Assembly (NCBI GenBank): GCA_029817715.1
Contig: JARUPY010000398.1
Location: forward strand, 1,302,001-1,366,000
Reading direction: 5' to 3'
Length of the DNA: 64,000 nucleotides
Origin: Melastoma dodecandrum
Lineage: Eukaryota > Streptophyta > Magnoliopsida > Myrtales > Melastomataceae
Both the position numbers and the translations under genes were made by a program. Below the pieces are notes generated by a model. That model saw only the letters and a program-made list of their open reading frames with translations, had not been told where the DNA came from and did no database searches. This document shows positions 9,815 to 18,821 of this stretch, piece by piece (the first letter of the stretch is position 1; every line of letters begins with the position of its first letter).

Positions 9815-10543
9815 ATGAACCCGCCCGATCCCGGCACGCTCGCCCCGGCGAGCGTCTCCTTCCTGCAGACGTTCGGCGCCTTCACGCTCGCGTTCGTGCT
9901 CGGCACGGCGATCGGCGTGGAGCGACAGTGGCGGCAGCGTTCGGCCGGGTTGCGCACCAACGTGCTCGTCGCCGTCGGCGCCGCCGCCTTCTCCGATCTC
10001 GGCATGCGCCTGCTCGGCGTCGAAGGCGCCACGCGCATCATCTCCTACGTCGTCTCCGGCATCGGCTTCCTCGGCGCCGGCGTGATCCTCAAGGACGGCG
10101 CCACGATCCGCGGGCTGAACACCGCGGCGACGCTTTGGTGCTCGGCCGCCGTCGGCGCCTTCGCCGGTGCCAGCCTGCCCGGGGAAGCGACGCTGCTCGC
10201 CGTCTTCGTACTGGCCGGCAACACGCTGCTGCGCCCGCTCGTCCATTGGGTGAACCGCCAGCCGCTGAGCCCCGCCGCGACGGAGATCGAATATCGCGTG
10301 CACGCCGTCTGCCTGCCCGACAATGTGTCCGACGTGCGCGACCTTCTCGACGCCGAATTGACACGCGCGAACCTGCCGATACGTGAGGTCGAAACGCTGA
10401 CGGAGAGCGACGATCAGGTCGAACTCGCTGCGATCCTCATCCCGCAGGACGCCGAGGCGGCGGAGCTCGACGCCATCGTGACGGCCCTCGAACGATCACC
10501 GCTGGTGAAGGCCGCGACCTGGTCGGCCGAGACGACGGCCTAA
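9815..10543 (+). CDS. MgtC/SapB family membrane protein
   Basis: A 242-residue protein with an N-terminal MgtC domain of four to five helices: GTAIGVERQWRQRSAGLRTN near residues 30-50, then GIGFLGAGVILKDG and RGLNTAATLWCSAAVG, all hallmark MgtC segments. A soluble C-terminal domain of about 90 residues has an ACT-like pattern. Family members affect growth at low magnesium and membrane potential; MgtC of pathogens inhibits the F1Fo ATP synthase, whereas other homologues have no settled role. GGAGG six bases before the ATG supports the start. It stands alone 69 bases after smc on the same strand. Confidence 0.88.
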   Translation: MNPPDPGTLAPASVSFLQTFGAFTLAFVLGTAIGVERQWRQRSAGLRTNVLVAVGAAAFSDLGMRLLGVEGATRIISYVVSGIGFLGAGVILKDGATIRGLNTAATLWCSAAVGAFAGASLPGEATLLAVFVLAGNTLLRPLVHWVNRQPLSPAATEIEYRVHAVCLPDNVSDVRDLLDAELTRANLPIREVETLTESDDQVELAAILIPQDAEAAELDAIVTALERSPLVKAATWSAETTA

Positions 10544-10642
10544 GGCCGCGGCCGGCGCTCGCCTCTTGCGGCGTCGCCCCCACTCCCTAGTATGCCCGCG
10601 ACCGTTCGCGGCCCATGCCTGCGGCCGCCTTCGAAAGATCCC

Positions 10643-13297
10643 ATGCTCCGCACCGAACACGCCAAGCCCGTTCGTCTGTCCGATTACCGCGTGCCCGAGT
10701 TTCTCGTCGACACGGTCGAGCTCGACGTCAGCCTCTCCCGCCACGCGACGCGGGTGCGCAGCCGCCTCTCGCTCCGCCGGAACCCCGCCGGCCAGGCGGA
10801 TGCGCCCCTCGCGCTCGACGGCGACGAACTCGTGCTCGCGAGCGTGAAGCTCGACGGCGCGTCTTTGCTCAGCGATTCCTTCGTGGTCGGCCCCGAGCGT
10901 TTCACGCTGCGGGAGCCGCCGGCGGGGCCCGTCACGCTCGAGATCGAGACGGTGCTCGACCCGACCGCGAACCTCAAGCTGATGGGCCTCTACCGCTCCG
11001 GCAGCGCCTATTGCACCCAATGCGAAGCGGAGGGCTTCCGGCGCATCACCTATTTTCCCGACCGTCCGGACGTCCTCAGCGTCTACACCGTCCGCGTCGA
11101 GGCCGAGCAGGAGGACGCGCCGATCCTGCTCTCCAACGGCAACCTGATCGAGGCCGGCGAGGTCGAGGGCACGAACCGCCACTACGCAGTCTGGCACGAT
11201 CCCCATCCCAAGCCCTGTTATCTCTTCGCGCTCGTCGGCGGCGATCTCGGGCTCGTGCGCGACAGGTTCACGACGGTGTCGGGGCGCGAGGTCGAACTCG
11301 GCATCTATGTCGAGCCCGGCAAGGAAGAGCGTGCCGGTTACGCCATGGACGCGCTGAAGCGCTCGATGCGTTGGGACGAGGAGGTGTTCGGGCGCGAATA
11401 CGATCTCGACGTCTTCAACATCGTCGCCGTGTCCGACTTCAACATGGGGGCGATGGAGAACAAGGGGCTCAACGTCTTCAACGACAAATACGTGCTCGCC
11501 TCTCCCGCGACGGCGACGGATGCGGACTACGCCGGTATCGAGACGGTCATCGCGCATGAATACTTCCACAATTGGACCGGCAACCGCATCACCTGCCGCG
11601 ACTGGTTCCAGCTCTGCCTCAAGGAAGGTCTCACCGTCTTCCGCGACCATGAGTTTTCGGCCGACATGCGGTCCCGGCCGGTGCGCCGCATCGCCGATGT
11701 GCGCACCTTGCGGGCGAGCCAGTTCCCCGAGGATGCGGGACCGCTGGCGCACAACGTGCGCCCAACCGTCTACCGGGAGATCAACAACTTCTACACGGCG
11801 ACGATCTACGAGAAGGGCGCCGAAGTCATCCGCATGCTGAAGGTGCTGATCGGCGACGATGCGTTTCGCCGCGGCATGGACCTTTATTTCGAGCGCTGCG
11901 ACGGCACCGCGACGACGATCGAAGTCTTCCTGCAATGTTTCGCGATCGCGTCGGGCCGCGACCTCACGACCTTCGCGCGCTGGTATCATCAGTCCGGCAC
12001 GCCCGAGGTGAAGGTGACGACGCGCTGGGAGCCGGGCACCGACACCTTCACGCTCGACCTCGCGCAGAGCTGCCCGCCGACCCCGGGACAGGATAGCAAG
12101 GACCCCTTCGTCATCCCGATCGTCTTCGGGCTGCTCGCGGCGGATGGCGCGACCGCGCCCGCTGCGTCGAGCGACCTGACGCCGGATGAAGCGCAACGCG
12201 GGCTGATCGTCCTCGACGCGCCGCAGCGATGCATCACCTTCACAGGGCTCGAAGCGCGTCCGGTGCCCTCGCTGCTGCGCGGCTTCTCCGCGCCGGTCCG
12301 GCTCGAGGCCGACATGACCGAGGCCGATCTCGCGGCGCTCGCCGCGCACGACCCCGACAGCTTCAACCGCTGGCAAGCCTCTCAGACCCTCGCGATCCGT
12401 CTGCTCCTGCGCTCGACGCAGGCGATCCGCGCCGGCGAACCGCCTCAGTTCGAACCGTCCTTCATCGAGGCGCTGCGCCTGCTCCTCGACGATGCCGAGC
12501 GCGATCGCGCCTTCACCGCGCAGGTGCTCGCGCTGCCCGGCGAGTCCGACCTGGCACGCGAGATCGGCCGCGACGTCGATCCGGACGCCATCCATGCGGC
12601 GCGCGACGCGCTGCGCAGCGACATCGGCCTCGCGTTCGGCGAGCGCCTCCTCGCGCTCCATCGCAGCCTCACCGAACACGGTGCCTATTCGCCCGACGCG
12701 GAAGCAGCCGGGCGCCGCTCGCTCCGCAACTCGGCGCTCGATCTGCTCGCGGCCGGTGATCGCCTGCGCGGGCTCGATCTGGCGCGCGCGCAGTTCAACA
12801 TGGCCTCCAACATGACCGACACGATGGCGGCACTCGGCGTCATCGTGCGTCTGCCCGGCGCCGCGCGCGCAGAGGCGCTCGCCGCCTTCTACGAGCGCTT
12901 CAAGGCCGATGCGCTCGTCGTCGACAAATGGTTTGCGCTGCAGGCCATGCAGCCGGACGACGACGTGCTGGCGCGCATCCACACTTTGATGGCGCATCCC
13001 GCCTTCTCAATGAAGAACCCGAACCGCGTGCGCGCGCTGATCGGCACATTCGCAGGCGCCAATCCGACGCGCTTCAACGCACTCGACGGCTCCGGCTTCG
13101 CGTTCGTGGCGGACATGGTTCTCGAACTCGACGGCTTCAACGCGCAGGTCGCGGCCCGCCTCCTATCGTCCTTCCGCAGCTGGCGCTCGCTCGAGCCGGG
13201 CCGACGCGACAAGGCGCGCACGGCACTCGAGCGCATCGCCGCCGCGCCCAAGCTGTCGCCGGACGTCGCCGACATCACGACGCGCTGCCTCGGCTGA
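10643..13297 (+). CDS. pepN: aminopeptidase N (M1 family)
   Basis: An 884-residue zinc metallopeptidase of the bacterial PepN type, close to the usual 870-890 residues. The GAMEN exopeptidase motif (MGAMENKGLNVF) precedes the zinc site HEYFHNW (H305, E306, H309) and the third ligand E328, the expected 18-residue spacing. The C-terminal half is the helical DUF3458 domain. It removes N-terminal residues from peptides in the cytoplasm during protein turnover. The ATG at 10643 begins MLRTEHAKPVRLSDYRVPEF, the typical PepN N-terminus; an upstream in-frame ATG at 10592 would add an unlikely Pro/Arg-rich leader. It lies upstream of the kinase/glnE block. Confidence 0.96.
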   Translation: MLRTEHAKPVRLSDYRVPEFLVDTVELDVSLSRHATRVRSRLSLRRNPAGQADAPLALDGDELVLASVKLDGASLLSDSFVVGPERFTLREPPAGPVTLEIETVLDPTANLKLMGLYRSGSAYCTQCEAEGFRRITYFPDRPDVLSVYTVRVEAEQEDAPILLSNGNLIEAGEVEGTNRHYAVWHDPHPKPCYLFALVGGDLGLVRDRFTTVSGREVELGIYVEPGKEERAGYAMDALKRSMRWDEEVFGREYDLDVFNIVAVSDFNMGAMENKGLNVFNDKYVLASPATATDADYAGIETVIAHEYFHNWTGNRITCRDWFQLCLKEGLTVFRDHEFSADMRSRPVRRIADVRTLRASQFPEDAGPLAHNVRPTVYREINNFYTATIYEKGAEVIRMLKVLIGDDAFRRGMDLYFERCDGTATTIEVFLQCFAIASGRDLTTFARWYHQSGTPEVKVTTRWEPGTDTFTLDLAQSCPPTPGQDSKDPFVIPIVFGLLAADGATAPAASSDLTPDEAQRGLIVLDAPQRCITFTGLEARPVPSLLRGFSAPVRLEADMTEADLAALAAHDPDSFNRWQASQTLAIRLLLRSTQAIRAGEPPQFEPSFIEALRLLLDDAERDRAFTAQVLALPGESDLAREIGRDVDPDAIHAARDALRSDIGLAFGERLLALHRSLTEHGAYSPDAEAAGRRSLRNSALDLLAAGDRLRGLDLARAQFNMASNMTDTMAALGVIVRLPGAARAEALAAFYERFKADALVVDKWFALQAMQPDDDVLARIHTLMAHPAFSMKNPNRVRALIGTFAGANPTRFNALDGSGFAFVADMVLELDGFNAQVAARLLSSFRSWRSLEPGRRDKARTALERIAAAPKLSPDVADITTRCLG

Positions 13298-13527
13298 AGA
13301 GGCAGGTAAAACCTCGATCGACGGCCGTTATACTTAGGCCGTAGCCAATCTCGGCACCCTGCGAGCGCAAAACCGCCGCAAAGCGAGTCGGTTCGGCTTC
13401 AATCGGTCTGAATTCGTCAGCTTTAACTAATAAAGTCTGGACAAATCGATGGTTCCGGATTCAGATAAGGCAGATTCGAAGAAGATGCGGCACATCAGCT
13501 TCGGATCGCGATCGAGGGGGCCAAACC

Positions 13528-15948
13528 ATGTCACGTGCGAGCGTGGCCAGCTCTCCTGCGCGAGCAGGAGCACGGTCGATTGTTGCCGTCGGTCTTCTGG
13601 TTTTGCGCAGCCTTCTCGGCTGGTGTCGAGAGCGCCGGATGCGCGCGCGTCAGGTTCCGCGCGACATCGAGCTGATCGCGCGCTGGTGCGTCCCGGCCGC
13701 GCTCGTCGGTTTCCTGGCGGCCTTTGTCGCGATCTCGTTCAACTTCACGTGGTCCGAACAGGAGCGCGTCGTCGCCGCCGCGACGAGCGACGTCGAACTC
13801 GTCGCGTCGCTGATCGCCGACGACATCGACATGCGCGTCCGCGACCGCGGCACGAAGAACCCCACCGAGGCGCTCGCGCACGCCATTCCCTCCTACGCCC
13901 TCGCCCACGGCCAGCGCGTCCTCCTCAGCGACCAGGGCGGCAACATCGTCGCGAGTTATCCCGATGCCGCGCTGAGCGGCCATGTCTCCGATCAGCTCGG
14001 CGCGGCGCAGCCGCTCACCGTCTTTGCGGAGAAGGCGGGGGTCATGCGCCTTCTTCTGCCGAACGGCGTCGAGGCTCTCGCCATGGTCCGCTCGCTGCGG
14101 CCGCCCTACGGACAGGTCACCCTCATCCACCCGATGACCGATGTTCTCGGCGATTGGCGTGCGACCCTGGTTCGCGTGGCGACGATCGTCGGCGCCGTGT
14201 CTCTCGTCCTCACGGCCCTCGCCCTCGCCTATTTCTACCAAGCGACGAAGGCCCGTCAGGCCGACAGCTCCTGCCGCACGATGCAGGACCGCGTCGATAT
14301 GGTGCTGTCGCGCGGGCGCTGCGGCTTGTGGGACTGGGATCTGATCGGCGGCCATATCGACTGGTCGCTCTCGATGTACGAGATCATCGGCATGACGCCG
14401 AGCGCCGAGCCGCTCGGCTACGATGCAATCAACGCGCTGATCCATCCCGAGGATGGCGGACTCGATGCGCTGGCGCGGGCGCTCCAGCGGGGTACGGCGT
14501 CGGCCGTCGACCACATCTTCCGCATGCGCAGCGCGGCCGGCACTTGGGTGTGGCTGCGCGCGAAGGCAGAGCTTGTGCGCGGCAAGAACGGCAGCCCGCA
14601 CCTCGTCGGTATCGCCATCGACATCACCGAAACGATGGCGCTCGAGGAGCGCACCGCACGCGCCGACATGCGGCTTCGCGACGCGATCGAAACGATTTCC
14701 GAAGCCTTCGTTGTGTGGGACGCCGAGAACCGGCTCGTCATGTGCAACTCGAAGTTCCAGCGCTTCCATGATCTGCCGGCCGACGCGGTGCATACCGGCA
14801 CCCCTTATGCCGAGGTCATGGAGCGCGGCACCGAGCCGTTGATCCAGTCGCAGGTGACATTAGGCGAGCCGCAACCGTTGGGCGCCCGGACCTTCGAGGC
14901 CCAGCTCGCCGATGGGCGTTGGCTGCAGGTGAACGAGCGCCGAACGAAGGACGGCGGCTACGTGTCCGACGGGACCGACATCACGGCGCTGAAGCGCAAC
15001 GAGGAGCAGCTGATCGAATCCGAACGCCGGCTGATGACGACCGTCGTCGATCTGCGCAAGTCGCGTCAGGAGCTCGAGACGAACGCCCAGCAGCTTGCCG
15101 ACCTCGCCGAGAGGTACCTCGAGCAGAAGGCCGAGGCCGAGAACGCCAACCGTGCGAAATCCGACTTCCTCGCCAATATGGGCCATGAGCTGCGCACGCC
15201 GCTCAACGCGATCCTCGGCTTCTCCGAGATCATGATGATGGAATCCTACGGCGACCTCGGTTCGCCGCTCTACCAGGAGTATTGCCGTGATATTCACACG
15301 AGCGGCCAGTACCTGCTCAACGTCATCGCGGACGTGCTGGAGATGTCGCGGCTCGAGGCCGGCCGCATCCGCCTCGAGAAGGAAGACTTCGCGGTAGCGG
15401 GCGCGATCGAGGCCGCCATCGCAAGCGTCAGCGAGGTCGCGAGCGCCAATGCCGTGCAGATCGCCTGCGAACCGGCGGCCGGCGCGAAACTTTTCGCGGA
15501 CCGCTCCGCGGTCGAGAAGATCCTCGGCATCCTGCTCAACAACGCGGTCAAGTATACGCCCGCCGGCGGCAAGGTGGGCGTGCGCACGCGCGCGGTTCAG
15601 GGCGCGATGAACATCTACGTCGAGGACACGGGCATCGGCATCCCGCCTGAGGCTCTCGCGCGCCTCGGCAAGCCGTTCGAGCAGAGCGAGCAAGGCCTTA
15701 GGAACGGCATGCGCGGCTCGGGCCTCGGCCTCGCCATCGCGCGGTCCCTGGTCGAGCTGCACGGCGGCACGCTGCGCATCCGCTCGCAACCCGAATCCGG
15801 CACCGTCGTCCTCGTCCATCTGCCGAACCGCCAGGCCAAACCGCGCCCCAACCTGAAGCTCGCGACGAGCTCCGGCGCACCCGTGACCCCGCGCGGCAGC
15901 GCTCAGCCGCTCGCGATCAAGGCATCGAAGCTTTCGCGGACGGCCTGA
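13528..15948 (+). CDS. PAS sensor histidine kinase of the PleC/PdhS/CbrA type
   Basis: An 806-residue membrane kinase. Membrane helices near residues 52-74 and 214-238 enclose a periplasmic sensor domain of about 140 residues. Two PAS domains follow (about 253-375 and 385-500), then a coiled linker, the H-box FLANMGHELRTPLN (His553) and an HATPase_c domain with N, G1 (DTGIGIP) and G2 (GSGLGLAIA) boxes. The H-box context (ILGFSEIMM...YCRDIHTSGQYLL...DVLEMSRLEAG) is the kind shared by PleC, DivJ and PdhS kinases, which act on DivK-type regulators to control the alphaproteobacterial cell cycle. The position beside glnE and pepN recalls CbrA of rhizobia, but that identity is inferred. GAGGGGG seven bases before the ATG supports the start. 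The 3' end overlaps glnE by 46 bases on the other strand. Confidence 0.85.
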   Translation: MSRASVASSPARAGARSIVAVGLLVLRSLLGWCRERRMRARQVPRDIELIARWCVPAALVGFLAAFVAISFNFTWSEQERVVAAATSDVELVASLIADDIDMRVRDRGTKNPTEALAHAIPSYALAHGQRVLLSDQGGNIVASYPDAALSGHVSDQLGAAQPLTVFAEKAGVMRLLLPNGVEALAMVRSLRPPYGQVTLIHPMTDVLGDWRATLVRVATIVGAVSLVLTALALAYFYQATKARQADSSCRTMQDRVDMVLSRGRCGLWDWDLIGGHIDWSLSMYEIIGMTPSAEPLGYDAINALIHPEDGGLDALARALQRGTASAVDHIFRMRSAAGTWVWLRAKAELVRGKNGSPHLVGIAIDITETMALEERTARADMRLRDAIETISEAFVVWDAENRLVMCNSKFQRFHDLPADAVHTGTPYAEVMERGTEPLIQSQVTLGEPQPLGARTFEAQLADGRWLQVNERRTKDGGYVSDGTDITALKRNEEQLIESERRLMTTVVDLRKSRQELETNAQQLADLAERYLEQKAEAENANRAKSDFLANMGHELRTPLNAILGFSEIMMMESYGDLGSPLYQEYCRDIHTSGQYLLNVIADVLEMSRLEAGRIRLEKEDFAVAGAIEAAIASVSEVASANAVQIACEPAAGAKLFADRSAVEKILGILLNNAVKYTPAGGKVGVRTRAVQGAMNIYVEDTGIGIPPEALARLGKPFEQSEQGLRNGMRGSGLGLAIARSLVELHGGTLRIRSQPESGTVVLVHLPNRQAKPRPNLKLATSSGAPVTPRGSAQPLAIKASKLSRTA

Positions 15949-18821
15949 CGGGTCGCGACCATCTCTTCCTGCAGGCGTGCGAAATCCGGCAACTGCGCGA
16001 CGGCGGCGAGGCGGCGCTTGACGCCCTCCCCCGGACCGTCCTCCTCGAGAGACAAGCGCTGGAGCTGCATCAGGCCGGACAGAAGCCGATGGGCTTCGAT
16101 CAAACGATCCGCCACACCGATCGAGACGAGACCGGCGCGCCGCGCCGCCTGGAAGATCCGTCGCGGAGCGTGCTGCGCGAGCAACGCGGGGTGCGTCGCA
16201 CCAGAGCGAAGCACGAGATATTGGGCGATGAAATCGAGATCGATCAGGCCACCGGGCAGATGCTTCAGGTCCCACGCCCCGCGCGCCGGTTTCTCGCGCT
16301 CGAGGAGCGCGCGCATGGCGCGGACATCGGCCGCGAGACTTGGTGTGGGCTGTGCCCTCAAGACCGTCTCGATCGCCCCGGTGACGTGTTCGACGAACGC
16401 CTCCTCTCCGGCCACCACGCGCGCCCGGGTCAGGGCCATGCGCTCCCACGTCGCGGCCTCGGCGCGCTGATAGGCCGTGAAGCTCGCCAGCTTCGTCGCC
16501 AGCGGACCCTGATGTCCGGATGGGCGTAGACGCATGTCGACGGCATAGAGGCCGCCGCGCCGCGTCGCGACCGCCAGATGCGAGACGAGCCGCTGGGTCA
16601 GGCGACCGTAATACTGCGCGGCGTGCAAAGGGCGCGCGCCGTCCGATAGCGGCGCCTCCGCATCGAAATCGTACAGCAGCACGAGGTCGAGATCGGACGT
16701 CGCCGGCATCTCGCGGGAGCCGAGCTTGCCCATCGCGACGACGGCGGCTTTGCCGTTCGGCACGCGCCCGTGCTCCTGTGCGAAGCTCTCGAGCGCTCGC
16801 GCGAAAATGACCCGTACGACGCCGGCGGCCAGGGCGGAATAGGCCGTCGCCGCGTCGTCGGGATCGAGATCGCCGGCCAGGAGCCGCACGTCGATCAGGA
16901 AGTGATCCTCGCGCCGTGCGTCGCGGATGAGGTCCAGCACCTCCTCGGTCGTTCGTGCGCGGCGCAGCATGTGCGCGAAACGGGCGGCGACCGCCTCCTC
17001 GTCGACCAAAACTTCGCTTGTCGGGTTGATCGCCGCATCGAGAAGGTGCGGATGCAGGCCGACGGACGCAGCGAGCCGCGGCGCGCTGCCGAGGATGTCG
17101 CCGAACAGGGTCCGAAGGCTCGTATGATGCGCGAGGATGGCGAAGAGCTCGCTCGCCGCGCTCATCCGCTCCAGCGCCTTGTCGAAGGCGGCGACCGCGC
17201 CATCGGGATCCGAGCTGCGAGCGAAGGTGACGAGGAGCTTGGGCACGAGATCCGTCAGCGTCTCCCGCGCGCGCCCGGACCGCACCGCGGCCCGCTGGCC
17301 GGAGTGCCATTCGCGGATGCGCCGCGCGATCGTCTCCGGCCCGCGATAGCCGAGCCTGCGCAACGTCTCGAGCGTCTCCTGATCGTCGCCGCCGCCCGTG
17401 AAGACGAGGCTGCCGCTCGCATCGTCGAGGGCCGGCGCGGTCTCGAACAAAAGTCCGTAGTGATGTGTCACGGCGCGCAGATGGCGCTTCAGCACGACCG
17501 CGAAGCGCGCGCCCGACGCGAAACCGCAGAAGTGTGCGAACCGTTCGAGAGCCGCCTCGTCCTTCGGCAGGCGCTGCGTCTGCGCATCGTCGATCATCTG
17601 CAGACGATGCTCGACGCGCCGCAGGACCTCATAGGCGCGCGACAGCTCGCCGACGGCCGGGCTGGCGATCCACCCGTCGCGCCGGAGGGCCGCGAGCATC
17701 GGCAGCGTGCGCGATCCGCGGAGCGCCGGCCGCTTGCCGCCGAAGACGAGCTGCTGCGTCTGCACGAAGAACTCGACCTCGCGGATGCCGCCTCGGCCGA
17801 GCTTCACGTCGTGGCCGGCGACCGCGATCTCCGCGTGACCCTTCACCGCGCGGATCTGCCGCTTCATGGCATGGATGTCGGCGATGGCCGCGTAGTCGAA
17901 ATATTTGCGCCAGACGAAGGGCGAGAGGCCCTCGATAAAGGTGCGCCCCACATCCGTGTCGCCGGCGACCGCGCGCGCCTTGATCAGCGCGGCGCGTTCC
18001 CAATTCTGGCCGTAGGCCTCGTAGTACAGGAAGGCGGCGCCGATCCCGATCGCCACGGCGGTCGAGCCCGGGTCCGGCCGCAAGCGCAGATCGACGCGCA
18101 GACAGAAGCCGTCGGCGGTCGGCTGCTGGAGCAGTCGCACGAGGCCCTGAACGATGCGGACATAGAGCGCCTTTGCCTCGTCCGGCCGGACGATCGCCGG
18201 CGCGTGCGGATCGAAGACCGCGACGAGGTCGACGTCGCTCGAATAATTCAGCTCCCAGCCGCCGAGCTTGCCGAGGCCGAGGATGGCGAGTCCGCAGCCG
18301 TCGTCCGGTCGGGTAAGGTCCGGAAGCCGCAATTTGCCCTCGCGATGCGCGCGACGCAGCAGATGCGCGAGCGCCGCTGCGATCAGGGCATCGGCGCCGC
18401 GCGAGAGCGCCTGCAGCACCTCTTCGAGGAGCCACGCGCCGCCGATGTCGCAGAGCGCGACGAGCAGCGCGATCTCCTGCTTCGCACGGCGCAAACGGCG
18501 CATGACATTTGCTTCGTCGCTGTCGTCCGGCGCGTCCTGCAGATCTTGGATGATCGTATCGAGCCGGACGAGCGGATCATCGTCGAGGAGACGTTCGCAA
18601 CGCTCGGGATCGGCGGCGATCAGTCCCCAGAGGTAAGGGGAATGATCCGCAAGGCCGGAAAAAAGACGCCGCGCCCGTGGCGCTCGCAGCGTCCGAGCGA
18701 AGGCGGTGGATCGCGCTGCGAGGTCCGCCAGCCGCATCTCGGCTGCGGAGGCGTCTGAGATGCGCGGCATCGTCCGTAGACGGCTGCGCAGTGTGCCATT
18801 TTGCGGGACTCGCTCAGGCAC
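15903..18821 (-). CDS. glnE: bifunctional glutamine synthetase adenylyltransferase/adenylyl-removing enzyme
   Basis: A 972-residue protein with the duplicated nucleotidyltransferase fold of GlnE. The N-terminal half has ILGLGKLGGWELNYSSDVDL and the C-terminal half VAMGKLGSREMPATSDLDL, both containing the paired acidic metal ligands (DVD and DLD). It adenylylates and deadenylylates glutamine synthetase in response to PII, tuning nitrogen assimilation. The GTG at 18821 overlaps the stop of the upstream sensor kinase by 8 bases, suggesting coupling; an in-frame ATG at 18770 (MPRISDASAAEM) is an alternative start giving a more usual N-terminus. The 3' end overlaps the convergent PAS kinase by 46 bases. 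Confidence 0.96.
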   Translation of the reverse strand: MPERVPQNGTLRSRLRTMPRISDASAAEMRLADLAARSTAFARTLRAPRARRLFSGLADHSPYLWGLIAADPERCERLLDDDPLVRLDTIIQDLQDAPDDSDEANVMRRLRRAKQEIALLVALCDIGGAWLLEEVLQALSRGADALIAAALAHLLRRAHREGKLRLPDLTRPDDGCGLAILGLGKLGGWELNYSSDVDLVAVFDPHAPAIVRPDEAKALYVRIVQGLVRLLQQPTADGFCLRVDLRLRPDPGSTAVAIGIGAAFLYYEAYGQNWERAALIKARAVAGDTDVGRTFIEGLSPFVWRKYFDYAAIADIHAMKRQIRAVKGHAEIAVAGHDVKLGRGGIREVEFFVQTQQLVFGGKRPALRGSRTLPMLAALRRDGWIASPAVGELSRAYEVLRRVEHRLQMIDDAQTQRLPKDEAALERFAHFCGFASGARFAVVLKRHLRAVTHHYGLLFETAPALDDASGSLVFTGGGDDQETLETLRRLGYRGPETIARRIREWHSGQRAAVRSGRARETLTDLVPKLLVTFARSSDPDGAVAAFDKALERMSAASELFAILAHHTSLRTLFGDILGSAPRLAASVGLHPHLLDAAINPTSEVLVDEEAVAARFAHMLRRARTTEEVLDLIRDARREDHFLIDVRLLAGDLDPDDAATAYSALAAGVVRVIFARALESFAQEHGRVPNGKAAVVAMGKLGSREMPATSDLDLVLLYDFDAEAPLSDGARPLHAAQYYGRLTQRLVSHLAVATRRGGLYAVDMRLRPSGHQGPLATKLASFTAYQRAEAATWERMALTRARVVAGEEAFVEHVTGAIETVLRAQPTPSLAADVRAMRALLEREKPARGAWDLKHLPGGLIDLDFIAQYLVLRSGATHPALLAQHAPRRIFQAARRAGLVSIGVADRLIEAHRLLSGLMQLQRLSLEEDGPGEGVKRRLAAVAQLPDFARLQEEMVATRQAVRESFDALIASG

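Noticed and set aside
13420..13440. CtrA-like TTAA-N7-TTAA site before the PAS kinase
   Set aside because: Only one TTAA half-site is present at the right spacing, so no CtrA site was annotated.
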